DNA of 64,000 bases from an uncultured Roseburia sp. GTDB taxonomy: Bacteria; Bacillota; Clostridia; Lachnospirales; Lachnospiraceae. Each line of letters opens with the position of its first letter. The first letter of the stretch is position 1. The notes below the pieces were generated by a model. The model saw only the letters and a program-made list of their open reading frames with translations, ran no database searches and was not told the DNA's origin. The position numbers and the translations under genes are program-made. Shown in pieces: positions 17,278-25,841 of the stretch. The stretch lies in contig CANDCP010000001.1 in assembly GCA_947383215.1 (NCBI GenBank), positions 99,093 through 163,092 on the forward strand. The letters are read 5' to 3'.

Positions 17278-19550
17278 ATGCCCGTCCATCCGTACAACGG
17301 ATAGAGAGAAAACCATTTCGCAATCTCAAAGCCGAGCAAATTTAAAACCATCGGAACGACCAGAATCAGCAGCGCAAAAAATATGGTCTGCGCCTGATCC
17401 TTCCTCCAAACCGACAATGCCATTGTAGACAGCGCAGTCAGTACGGCCGCTAACAGCTGCGCGAGTACAAAAGCCAAAAGAAACCATCCGAGCGGTACGG
17501 AAGCGAAAAATCCCGTAATCGGATAAACATTCCAGATATCCGCGCCAAACACACGCATCGGATAAACAGAAGAAATGCGGTACGCGCGGCATAAAACCGG
17601 TATCAGCGCAAGCATAGCCGCTGCAATCCCGCAAACAAAAACCTTGCGAAACAGGATCTTTTGCCTCCCCGCCTTCGTCGCGCAGAGCAAAAAGAGCGAA
17701 CCGCTCTGATACTCCATAGGCGCCGCCCCGCTTGCGGCGAGTATAATTCCAACCGATAAAATTAAAAAGTCAACCGGAAACGCATCCTCCAGAATACCGA
17801 ACAGATAACGGTATCCGGTATCGTAGATAAAGTTTCCCCCATACGCTTTGATATGTTCATATTGCTGCCTGACCCGGCAAAAAGACGGATAAAAAGCGAG
17901 CGTCAAATTTGCCTGCGCTTTCAATGAATCGGCCGCGTCATCGCTCAGATCTCCGGCAGCTGCCATCGCGTCAATCCGCTCAATCTGCCTAAACGCTTCC
18001 TCGTACCTGGCCTGTTCAGACAAAATAAGCTTCTCCTTTTCTTCGGTAATTCCCCCTTCCAGTTCTGTCATAAGATCTCCATAATACTGTTCGAACGTTG
18101 ACGGCGCGTAGGTACGGTCCAGACTTCTGTACGCAAGCAGCGCCGCAAACAGAAGGAGAAGGAAACCCGCGCGGTTTGTAACCAGAATTTTATACGCTTC
18201 ATGCCGCAAGATATTTGTATGCGGACAAAACGGTACAAAAAACGGCAGCTGCAGCTTTCTCAGCTCAAAATTTTTCATCCGGCAGAATAACGGAAGACTG
18301 ACGCCAACACCGGCGGCACCGATCAGCAGGATAAGCAAAAGGGATAAATGCAAGCGGGACACCGGATAGCCAAACAAATTGAAATTCAGATATCCGCCAT
18401 ATAGATTTTCCGTTTTCATCAATCCCACAGGATTCATATATTGAAAAATGGCGAACACCGAGCCGGAAGGAATCAGATAATACAGCAGCGCGCTCCCTCC
18501 CGCGATTCCCGCCCCGACCAAAAACGGCAGCGCCGCAATCCGGAACAAAATGCAAAAAACCGTGAGCCAGGCGCCAATCCCAAATAAGAGAAACGCCTTT
18601 GTCAGCACAGAAAGCACAAGATACCCCAGAATACTGACCGAAAGACTGCTCTCCATATAGACTGCCGCCGACTGCAAACCGGCGGTCAAATCAAACCCCC
18701 CCGTACTTTGACCGAAAAACACAAGACTTGCCAGATAAAACAAAACGGTTAAAAGCACGCAGTGAATCAGCAGCGCCGCCAACTTAGACGCCATGCTGTG
18801 AACCATGCCGTACTTTGTGCTTCGGGTAATAAAAAACAGCCGCTTTTCCTTTTCTTCCGTAATCAGGCTTCCAACGAACAGCATTGTGCCGAGAAACAAA
18901 AACAGATCGATCCAGACGCTTTCCATCGCCAGGGTAAGTCCCTTTGACGGGACAAAGCGTATCTGGCGATCGGACAGACGCTCGTAATCGGCCGCGCTCT
19001 TTTCAAGATTGCGCGAGCTGTAAGTATCCCCGGTCTGCCCGCCGAAAATAGAAACCGCTCCGAGCGTATTCTTATTTTCCTGCACAAGGCGCAGATACTC
19101 CCCGTACCCCGCAACCTTTTGCCACTCCTCGTATATCTCGTCGACGAACGCTCTTTCCTGCTCGATTGAATCCGTAAACTTCAGGTAACCGCCCGACTCG
19201 TACAACCCGTAATAGCGTTCAAACACGCCCGGATTATCGCGCATCTCCTGCTCTGCCAACGCGTTCCCCATCTCATTTTCAAAGCTCTGCATAGCGAGGA
19301 TATCCTGTACCAGGCAGACGCCGTCTATCGTTTCCTTATACTTTGCAATCCGTTTTCCCTTTTCTTCCTCGCTCTTACCCGACAGCTCCGCCTGCAATTC
19401 TTTATAGGCGACAAGCGGCGGCGTCCACTCATCGGGCAGGGAATGGTACCACATCAGAAACAGATGGAGCGAAAGCAGTACGCAGACTGACAGGGCAAAA
19501 CTGCGCTTTCTCCATATCTTACTCAATTCAAACGGAATCAGACGCGCCAT
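17262..19550 (-). CDS. ABC-2 type transporter, large duplicated permease
   Basis: A protein of 762 residues from ATG 19550, preceded by GGAGGAGGAAAGCT; the frame extends further up into the ATPase gene, but that part is a by-product. Two similar halves each have an N-terminal helix (LSVCVLLSLHLFLMW; GFLLLLFAALLAYRSL), a large soluble extracytoplasmic region and five or so membrane helices, as in exporters whose permease is two ABC-2 units joined. Its start overlaps the ATPase gene by 23 bases, so they are one transporter. Substrate is unknown; the two-component system upstream suggests a stress- or antibiotic-induced exporter. Confidence 0.8.
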   Translation of the reverse strand: MARLIPFELSKIWRKRSFALSVCVLLSLHLFLMWYHSLPDEWTPPLVAYKELQAELSGKSEEEKGKRIAKYKETIDGVCLVQDILAMQSFENEMGNALAEQEMRDNPGVFERYYGLYESGGYLKFTDSIEQERAFVDEIYEEWQKVAGYGEYLRLVQENKNTLGAVSIFGGQTGDTYSSRNLEKSAADYERLSDRQIRFVPSKGLTLAMESVWIDLFLFLGTMLFVGSLITEEKEKRLFFITRSTKYGMVHSMASKLAALLIHCVLLTVLFYLASLVFFGQSTGGFDLTAGLQSAAVYMESSLSVSILGYLVLSVLTKAFLLFGIGAWLTVFCILFRIAALPFLVGAGIAGGSALLYYLIPSGSVFAIFQYMNPVGLMKTENLYGGYLNFNLFGYPVSRLHLSLLLILLIGAAGVGVSLPLFCRMKNFELRKLQLPFFVPFCPHTNILRHEAYKILVTNRAGFLLLLFAALLAYRSLDRTYAPSTFEQYYGDLMTELEGGITEEKEKLILSEQARYEEAFRQIERIDAMAAAGDLSDDAADSLKAQANLTLAFYPSFCRVRQQYEHIKAYGGNFIYDTGYRYLFGILEDAFPVDFLILSVGIILAASGAAPMEYQSGSLFLLCATKAGRQKILFRKVFVCGIAAAMLALIPVLCRAYRISSVYPMRVFGADIWNVYPITGFFASVPLGWFLLAFVLAQLLAAVLTALSTMALSVWRKDQAQTIFFALLILVVPMVLNLLGFEIAKWFSLYPLYGWTGMAPAL

Positions 19551-20271
19551 AGCTTTCCTCCTCCCCGAAAATATGCATATACACTTCCTCCAAATCTTTG
19601 CTGTCCCCGTATTTTCGGCAAAGATTTTCCACCGTATCTCTGTCAATTATACTCCCCTCTCGAATCAGCAGAATTTCCTTTGCAATCGGCGCGATATCGG
19701 AAACCACATGCGTAGACACGAGAATGATTTTATCCCCGGCCAGCGCTTTGATCTGTTCCCTGACGCGTACCCGCTCCTTCGGATCAAGTCCCGCGGTCGG
19801 CTCGTCGAGCACAATCAGCTTCGGATCTCCAAGAATCGCCTGCGCAATTAAAATCCTCTGTTTCATTCCTCCGGAATAGCCGCCGATTGCCCGATCCGCC
19901 GCCTCCCGCATATTAACATAGGCAAGAACCCTCTCGATTTCCTCGCGCACCTCTTTCCTGTCCATCCCTTTGAGCGCCGCCATATAAGAGAGGAACCGCC
20001 GGCCGGAAAAACTGTTGTAAAGCCCCTGCTGCTGCGGCGCATAGCCGATCAGACAGCGGAATCGCTCGCCCAACGCGCAAATGTCCTCGCCGTCCCAGCA
20101 AACCGTGCCGCCGTTCGGCCTGATATTTCCGGTAATAATATTCATCAGCGTCGATTTCCCCGCGCCGTTCGGACCGAGCAGGCCGTAAATTCCGCAGTCC
20201 AGCTCTAAGGAAACCTCCCGGAGAGCCGTCTTATCTTTGTACTTCTTTGTAATCTTTTCTAACGTCAACAT
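19528..20271 (-). CDS. ABC transporter ATP-binding protein
   Basis: A protein of 247 residues: Walker A GLLGPNGAGKSTLMN near residue 31, Q-loop APQQQGLY, signature GYSGGMKQR, Walker B LIVLDEPTAGLD and switch VSTHVVSD. It starts 18 bases after the lipoprotein gene and overlaps the permease gene, forming the energising subunit of that exporter. Confidence 0.9.
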   Translation of the reverse strand: MLTLEKITKKYKDKTALREVSLELDCGIYGLLGPNGAGKSTLMNIITGNIRPNGGTVCWDGEDICALGERFRCLIGYAPQQQGLYNSFSGRRFLSYMAALKGMDRKEVREEIERVLAYVNMREAADRAIGGYSGGMKQRILIAQAILGDPKLIVLDEPTAGLDPKERVRVREQIKALAGDKIILVSTHVVSDIAPIAKEILLIREGSIIDRDTVENLCRKYGDSKDLEEVYMHIFGEEESYGASDSV

Positions 20272-20289
20272 AACCGAAATTCTCCTTCC

Positions 20290-21711
20290 CTATTGTCCCG
20301 GTCCGATCATCTCAATTTCACGATAATTTTCCCGCCCCGCAAATAAATCTTCCTTTGCAATGAGTGCATACTTACATTGGTGAATCTCATACGAATCGTC
20401 TTCGCCCTTCGTCGCGTCATAGTCATAGATAAACAGCATATCCGACGCTGTCTGCGCGCGAAATTCGACCGACCAGCCGTTGCACCGGATGACAAGCGGA
20501 GAACGCGTGATTTCTCCGGTTTTTACATTGACAAAGTAAAACGCCGGATCGTCCGAGAGCGCCCAGTCGCGGCAAAACAGCGTATCTCCAACCGCGTCCA
20601 TTATCAAATTCTGCTTAAGGGAGCACAGCGTCTTTCTTTCCCCTGTTCCCATATCGACCGCCTCTATATTCTGATTTTCCGTGGATGACAAATACAGACT
20701 TTCGTCAAGAACCCACGCCGAATTTTCAAATTGATTCTGCTGTCTGCAGATTTCTTTTAAGGTTCCTTCGCTCAGATCCAAAAGCGCGTAAACCTCAGCG
20801 GAATTGCGATACAGTTCCTTATACGCATCTTCATCCCAGTATTCCTCGCGCGAAAACTCTCTGCCATAATCCGTACCGCTCAGCACAAAAGAATTTTGAT
20901 AACACCCAATCGCTTTCCATGTGACGGAATCGTCAAAGGTCATCGGACAGATTTCTTTCATGTCAAGCGTGTCAAGATTCAGATACACGATTTTGCGTTC
21001 CGAAGACGTCGTGTAAGACGCGCTTTTGTCCTTGTCGACAGAAAGCTTTTTTGTGATCAGATAAATCCCGTGTTCGTCTCCAATCACAACATCTTCAAGC
21101 GTCAGCCCGGCGTCAAACGCATACGCCTCCCGGCGCCCGGTACCGTCAAGATTCGCGCGGTACAAAACGGCCGGCCGGCTTTCCACCTCATTGCCGCTCC
21201 CCCCGTCAAAATAAGTCTGATCCGCCGACATGGTGCCGTCGTCATCATACTCGCGGCTTAAAATATACAGATTATCCTGAAAGACAAACAGCTTCGTAGT
21301 TGACATCGGAAAATCGTCATACAGAAATACCGCCGGGCAATCCGGGGAATCGTGCTTACATCCCGCCGTACTGCAAAGGTAAATCTCGCGGCCGGCTGCA
21401 TAATCCATATACATAAGATGCATTCCGTAATTTCCGTCCCGCAATTCGGATATATCCCCGGTCAGATAGTAATAACCGTTTTCGGAGCCGCAGGCGCTCT
21501 CTCCGTAAGGGCTGCAAAGAATCCGCAGGCCGCCGCCACGCGAAACATCCCCGCCCTCCAAAGCGCCGCTATCCTCAGAAACATCCTGCCAATCTTGCGT
21601 ATTTTGTTCGCCTTCAGCGTTTTGTCCGTCCGTTTTCACGTTGTTTTCACACGCGCAAAGCGACATACAGCCAACGGCCAATATCATAAAAAGAGCAACT
21701 GTTTTTTTCAT
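20290..21711 (-). CDS. Lipoprotein with probable beta-propeller fold
   Basis: A protein of 473 residues. The signal sequence MKKTVALFMILAVGCMSLCACENN ends in a lipobox before Cys (SLCAC). The body has repeated blade-like segments with Asp-rich turns (KHDSPDCPAVFLYDDFP, VLYRANLDGTGRREAYAFDA, ADQTYFDGGSG) similar to DUF5050-like propellers. It lies between the histidine kinase and the ABC ATPase in one operon and may be a surface sensor or an accessory to the exporter. Function is inference. Confidence 0.7.
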   Translation of the reverse strand: MKKTVALFMILAVGCMSLCACENNVKTDGQNAEGEQNTQDWQDVSEDSGALEGGDVSRGGGLRILCSPYGESACGSENGYYYLTGDISELRDGNYGMHLMYMDYAAGREIYLCSTAGCKHDSPDCPAVFLYDDFPMSTTKLFVFQDNLYILSREYDDDGTMSADQTYFDGGSGNEVESRPAVLYRANLDGTGRREAYAFDAGLTLEDVVIGDEHGIYLITKKLSVDKDKSASYTTSSERKIVYLNLDTLDMKEICPMTFDDSVTWKAIGCYQNSFVLSGTDYGREFSREEYWDEDAYKELYRNSAEVYALLDLSEGTLKEICRQQNQFENSAWVLDESLYLSSTENQNIEAVDMGTGERKTLCSLKQNLIMDAVGDTLFCRDWALSDDPAFYFVNVKTGEITRSPLVIRCNGWSVEFRAQTASDMLFIYDYDATKGEDDSYEIHQCKYALIAKEDLFAGRENYREIEMIGPGQ

Positions 21712-21771
21712 AAAAAAAGACCTCCTTGTTTTTCTTCAAGAAGATCTTAACGGATAAAAGTCAAAAATCGG

Positions 21772-23058
21772 TCAAACCGAGAGAAATATTTTAACGCAGG
21801 CGCCGCGGGACGTATTCGACACTTCGAGCCCTCCCCCGTGTTTCTGGCAAAAAAGCCGGCTGACAGAAAGACCGATTCCCATATGCCCCTTTTCACCGGA
21901 AACCGGCAGCGATTCGCCTTTTTTATTCAGGATTTCAGGGGAGAAACCGTCCCCGTCGTCGGTCACAACAGCCGATAGCATCCCATTTTTCAGCGAAAAA
22001 TCGAGACATATCTCCGATTTCGCATACCGCAGCGCATTGCCGACAATATTTTCCAGAACACGGCAGAACAGGACGGAATCAATCAGTATGTCCTTATCCG
22101 GCAAATTTTTTGTAACGCGCAGCGCAATTTTATCTTTCTCTGCCAACAGAGACAAGTCTTCCGCAATGCCCTCCGTCAGCTTCCGGGCCGATATAGATTT
22201 TCGGCTCGGCTGTATTTCTTCCGACTGATTCAAAAGCCTGACAGACTCCGTATACTGCTCCATCCTTTTCGCCGCCACAGCAAGGTTTTTCACAATACGG
22301 CCCAGCTTTTCCGGGCTTATATCACCGCCCTTAAGATTCGCTTCCAGATACTCGGTATATCCCTCGATAATCGCAATCGGGTTTCGCAGATCGTGCGCCA
22401 CCGAAGCCTGCATCAGCTTACGCTCCTCCACCATATTCCACATGGCCTTTTTATTTTCATAGAGCGCCAAGCGCATATTCTCAAAGGATCTGCACAAATC
22501 GCCCATTTCGTCGCGGCAGTTGTAAACAATTTCAAAATCCAGATTTTGATCCGCAATCTGCCCTGTCGCGTCCGCCAACAGCTCAAACGGTTTTTTTAAC
22601 TTGCGCCGGTAAAAAAACATACTGCAAAAAACAATCGCAACAAAAGCCAATATCGCAGGCGCGGCAAACATAACGACGCCGCAGGCCTCATAGGCAAGCC
22701 TCCTCTTCGGCGTAAGCGAGTCTACGCTGCTCTCAATTTTTTGGATGGAATATCTCGTCTGCGCCACTTCGTCGGAAACCGCTGTGCCGTCATACTCGAT
22801 ACGTAAAGACGGCAGCTGCGACAAATCGTCCCCAAAATTTAACAAATACGTCCCCTCAAGGACCTCTCCGTTCTCCAAAGTCTCTTCCATCGTAAGATAT
22901 ACCGCGTTCGGATCTGGCAGAAGCCAATGCCGGAAAGCGCCGCACACGCCGATCACCAGCGCGGATAAAAGAACTACGATACCTGCGGCAAACAATACCG
23001 TCAACACAAAAAAACGCCGCAGCGGCAAATTTTCCCATTTCCTTTTCAACGCTTCCAT
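21772..23058 (-). CDS. Sensor histidine kinase
   Basis: A protein of 428 residues. TM1 at about 15-38 (FFVLTVLFAAGIVVLLSALVI), an extracytoplasmic loop of about 90 residues, TM2 at about 128-150, HAMP linker (FELLADATGQIADQNLDFEI), phospho-acceptor H-box SVAHDLRNPIAIIEGYTEYL, then N box (ENIVGNALRYA) and G boxes (DDGDGFSPE, GIGLSVSRLF). It overlaps the response regulator gene by 13 bases. Its ligand is unknown; the linked lipoprotein and ABC exporter suggest an envelope or antimicrobial signal. Confidence 0.92.
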   Translation of the reverse strand: MEALKRKWENLPLRRFFVLTVLFAAGIVVLLSALVIGVCGAFRHWLLPDPNAVYLTMEETLENGEVLEGTYLLNFGDDLSQLPSLRIEYDGTAVSDEVAQTRYSIQKIESSVDSLTPKRRLAYEACGVVMFAAPAILAFVAIVFCSMFFYRRKLKKPFELLADATGQIADQNLDFEIVYNCRDEMGDLCRSFENMRLALYENKKAMWNMVEERKLMQASVAHDLRNPIAIIEGYTEYLEANLKGGDISPEKLGRIVKNLAVAAKRMEQYTESVRLLNQSEEIQPSRKSISARKLTEGIAEDLSLLAEKDKIALRVTKNLPDKDILIDSVLFCRVLENIVGNALRYAKSEICLDFSLKNGMLSAVVTDDGDGFSPEILNKKGESLPVSGEKGHMGIGLSVSRLFCQKHGGGLEVSNTSRGACVKIFLSV

Positions 23059-23720
23059 TTATATCCCACACCCCAGACTGTCTCAATATATTCCTCTCCG
23101 GCCGCCTCGCAAAGCTTTGCGCGGATCTTTCGAATATGCTCTTTAATCACATCCGCGTTTCCGTCGGCGTCGCAGCCCCAAATCCGCTCATAGATCCGCT
23201 CTCTGTCAAAGACCTGCCCCGCGTTTGACAGGAGAAACTCGATCAGATCAAACTCCCTTCTCGAGACGTCAATTTCTTTGTCTCTGTAAAAAACGCGGCG
23301 CTGCGAAAGATTCACCAAAAGCTCGCCCGACGTCAGCACAGGCGCGCCCCCGCGGGAACGCTCATCCCGGCGCAGATGGGCGGCAACCCTTGCCGAAAGC
23401 TCTTTTAAGCTAAACGGCTTAGTGATGTAATCGTCTCCGCCATACTGCAGGCCATTTATCTTATCCTGCTCGCTGATTCTTGCCGTCAGAAAAAGAATCG
23501 GACACCATACATGCTCCCGTATATTTTTGCAAAATTCAAGGCCGTCCGTTTCCGGCATATTGATATCCAGAATAATCAAATCCGGATTTTCAGACAGCAA
23601 TTCCAGCGCGCGGGCGGCGCTGTTTGCGATATAGACCTCATAACCCTCGTCCCCCAAATGATCCAAAAGCAATTCGGTGATCATCACCTCGTCATCCACA
23701 ACCAAAATTTTACGCTTCAT
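23046..23720 (-). CDS. OmpR/PhoB-family response regulator
   Basis: A protein of 224 residues beginning MKRKILVVDDEVMITELL; the frame runs 50 codons further upstream through a terminator hairpin, which is not credible coding. The receiver domain has DD near residue 9, phospho-acceptor Asp in LIILDINMPETDG and Lys in YITKPFSLKEL. The DNA-binding winged helix is in the last 95 residues (SRREFDLIEFLLSNAGQVF, VWGVGYKWKR). It is the first gene of the operon with the kinase, lipoprotein and ABC exporter. Confidence 0.93.
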   Translation of the reverse strand: MKRKILVVDDEVMITELLLDHLGDEGYEVYIANSAARALELLSENPDLIILDINMPETDGLEFCKNIREHVWCPILFLTARISEQDKINGLQYGGDDYITKPFSLKELSARVAAHLRRDERSRGGAPVLTSGELLVNLSQRRVFYRDKEIDVSRREFDLIEFLLSNAGQVFDRERIYERIWGCDADGNADVIKEHIRKIRAKLCEAAGEEYIETVWGVGYKWKR

Positions 23721-23736
23721 AAATCTCTTCTCCGAT

Positions 23737-23766
23737 AAAACAAAGAATCCGGCAAAACCGGATTCT
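23737..23766 (-). terminator. Terminator after the soluble chemoreceptor gene
   Basis: Stem AGAATCCGG and CCGGATTCT (forward 23744-23752 and 23758-23766) with a 5-nt loop, followed on the minus strand by TTTGTTTT. It separates the FprA/FIST/chemoreceptor transcript from the two-component operon. Confidence 0.85.
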
Positions 23767-23802
23767 CCCCCTGCGCCTGGCAGACCCCTGCCCGCCGCAC
23801 CT

Positions 23803-24750
23803 CTAATTATTTTGATCCTGTTCCTGGATAATAGGCGGAATCTGCGACAACATATTATCCATGTCCTCAAACATCGCGCTTTTCATCGTGCCAAGACTGC
23901 TCGTACGGTCAATGTGTTTTACTACCTCCTGGTACTGAAGCTTAATTTCGTCAAAAAACTGACAGATATCCTGCAGCTCCCTGCGGGACTGCTCGATCAC
24001 GCCGGAGATCTGCGCCTGCACGGACGCCGCACCCTCGGCGGTCTTTGTAATCTTGTTGAAAGACTCAAAAGTATGATTGACGGTTTCAATATTTTGGCCA
24101 AGGGCCTGCTGGGATGCCTGGATACTGTTATTGAGCTGGTCCGCGCCGCATTTTACATCGTGGACGCCGGTATCCACCTCATTTGCAAGCTCCTTTATCT
24201 CTCCCGCCAGCTCCCTTACCTTTGTCGCGACTACCGCGAACCCTTTGCCTTCCGCGCCGGCATGCGCCGCCTCAATGGACGCGTTAATCGCAAGAATATT
24301 CGTCTGATCGACGATAGAAACAATTTTCCCCATACAATGCTGAATCCCTTTTACTGCATCCTGCAGCTGACCGAAAGTGCGCTCCATATCGCCGTAAGAT
24401 CGTTCCACCAGCACAGACGTATCCTTCAAATCTTCCATTCGATTCTGCGTCTCCGATACCGTCTGTGTAATCGCTCCCCTTACCTGTGCAAACTCTCCCG
24501 CGGCCTGGTTGATGTTCGAAAAAGACTCCTCAAATTCCTGAAGCTGCGCATGAAAATGATCCGCTTTTTCCATGACCCCCGAAAAGGAACTGCCGACCAT
24601 GCTCAATTCCCCAAGCGACTCTACCTCTTTGCCGGCCAGCTCCTTTTGATACTCCTTCAAGCTGTCCGCCACATGCAGAACCGGATAAAGATTTTCTTCG
24701 CCATGCCGCGCCCGAGGGGATTTCTGCCGATCTTTTTTTGAAAACAACAT
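23803..24750 (-). CDS. Soluble methyl-accepting chemotaxis-type signalling protein
   Basis: A protein of 315 residues. The conserved hairpin tip of chemoreceptors is present (NILAINASIEAAHAGAEGKG, FAVVATKVRELAGE) inside long heptad helices. There is no membrane segment, HAMP or ligand domain; the first 60 residues are a short polar region. It probably receives its signal from a partner, most simply the FIST protein encoded 12 bases upstream. The C-terminus lacks an obvious pentapeptide for methyltransferase docking. No chemotaxis genes lie in the window, so the output is unknown. Confidence 0.85.
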   Translation of the reverse strand: MLFSKKDRQKSPRARHGEENLYPVLHVADSLKEYQKELAGKEVESLGELSMVGSSFSGVMEKADHFHAQLQEFEESFSNINQAAGEFAQVRGAITQTVSETQNRMEDLKDTSVLVERSYGDMERTFGQLQDAVKGIQHCMGKIVSIVDQTNILAINASIEAAHAGAEGKGFAVVATKVRELAGEIKELANEVDTGVHDVKCGADQLNNSIQASQQALGQNIETVNHTFESFNKITKTAEGAASVQAQISGVIEQSRRELQDICQFFDEIKLQYQEVVKHIDRTSSLGTMKSAMFEDMDNMLSQIPPIIQEQDQNN

Positions 24751-24762
24751 TTTATACCTCCC

Positions 24763-25818
24763 TTACTCAAAAACCACACAAGTCATCGACTGGTTTACAA
24801 AACGATTATTATAATGCTCTCCATATCCGACCAGGCCCGCATGGCTGCCAAGCGCCGCCATCTCCTGCAAATATTCTTCCATATAGCCTTGCTCGCAAAA
24901 CAATTTATACCGAAACAGGCAGTTTACCGAAAAAACAGCCGAGCGCGTCGGGAAATCCCGGCAGATATCCTGAATCGTCTTCCTTGCAATGGCCCTGTAA
25001 TCGCCAAGCTCCAGCAAAATCAAGACGTCGGAATCATTGACCTGGCGAAAACACGCAAGCGCGTTGCCCGCAACCTCTTTGATCGAAATAATACAGATAT
25101 CGTCGCCGTTGATTTTGCCGAACGGATTTTGAAATGTCTGCGTCAGTATCTGCTGATCCGTCACATGAAGAATCTCTTGATATACCTGCTTCGCCGGTTT
25201 TCCGTTTAACGAACCGATTATGTATTTCGCCCTGTCGGTATTTGACGCAATAAACCGGTAATCTCCGAGCGGATGATAAATATTCTCTTTATACGTCTTG
25301 ACTCTTCCGTTATGATTGCGAACCAGCGCATAGGCAACCGCGTCCCGATATACTTTGCCGTTCACAGAAACCCTTCCCGCATCGCCGGTCCCGCCGACAA
25401 GCGAAATACCGCGGCGCTTGAGCACGGTATTAATCGTAGTCAAAACGCAGGCGTCGTTTCCCGCGCAAAAATCTATACATACCGTATCCTGCTGCGATCC
25501 GCCTACCTGTTCCATATCCTTCTCAAGCCGGCTGATATACTTTACCGGCATGGTGGATACCTGTTCCAATACATTTGCCGCCGCGCTGACGCCGTCTAAG
25601 AACGCAATCACCCCGACGCCGTTTTCCGCTATCCCAACGTCATAGCTCATCCCGATACAGCCGATACTCGCAACGTTAGGGAAAAGCTTCTCCAGTCTCT
25701 TTACATGCGCTTCAAACTGCACGTCGTTCGATAGCAGCATGATAAACTGCGGATTTTTTAGTCCGGAAACCGCCTCCGCCAAATTGCCGCTTTGGCTTAT
25801 ACCACAAAACTGTCTCAT
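24763..25818 (-). CDS. FIST domain sensory protein
   Basis: A protein of 351 residues with the FIST N and C domain layout: an N-terminal region (FIMLLSNDVQFEAHVKRLEK, VASIGCIGMSYDVG), the GGTGDAGRV glycine loop near the middle, and the C-terminal FIST domain (VYQEILHVTDQQILTQTF, NDSDVLILLELGDYRAIA, AVFSVNCLFRYKLF). FIST proteins are cytoplasmic sensors, suggested to bind small ligands such as amino acids, and are often paired with chemoreceptors or kinases. Here the partner is the soluble chemoreceptor directly downstream, and fprA lies 23 bases upstream. Confidence 0.85.
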   Translation of the reverse strand: MRQFCGISQSGNLAEAVSGLKNPQFIMLLSNDVQFEAHVKRLEKLFPNVASIGCIGMSYDVGIAENGVGVIAFLDGVSAAANVLEQVSTMPVKYISRLEKDMEQVGGSQQDTVCIDFCAGNDACVLTTINTVLKRRGISLVGGTGDAGRVSVNGKVYRDAVAYALVRNHNGRVKTYKENIYHPLGDYRFIASNTDRAKYIIGSLNGKPAKQVYQEILHVTDQQILTQTFQNPFGKINGDDICIISIKEVAGNALACFRQVNDSDVLILLELGDYRAIARKTIQDICRDFPTRSAVFSVNCLFRYKLFCEQGYMEEYLQEMAALGSHAGLVGYGEHYNNRFVNQSMTCVVFE

Positions 25819-25841
25819 ATGAATCCCACTCCATCCATCTT

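Noticed and set aside
23721-23870. 50-codon extension of the response regulator
   Set aside because: It crosses a rho-independent terminator and lacks a start site; the receiver domain begins at 23720.
23677-24741. 354-codon plus-strand frame opposite the chemoreceptor gene
   Set aside because: Antisense shadow; composition is typical of reversed coding DNA.
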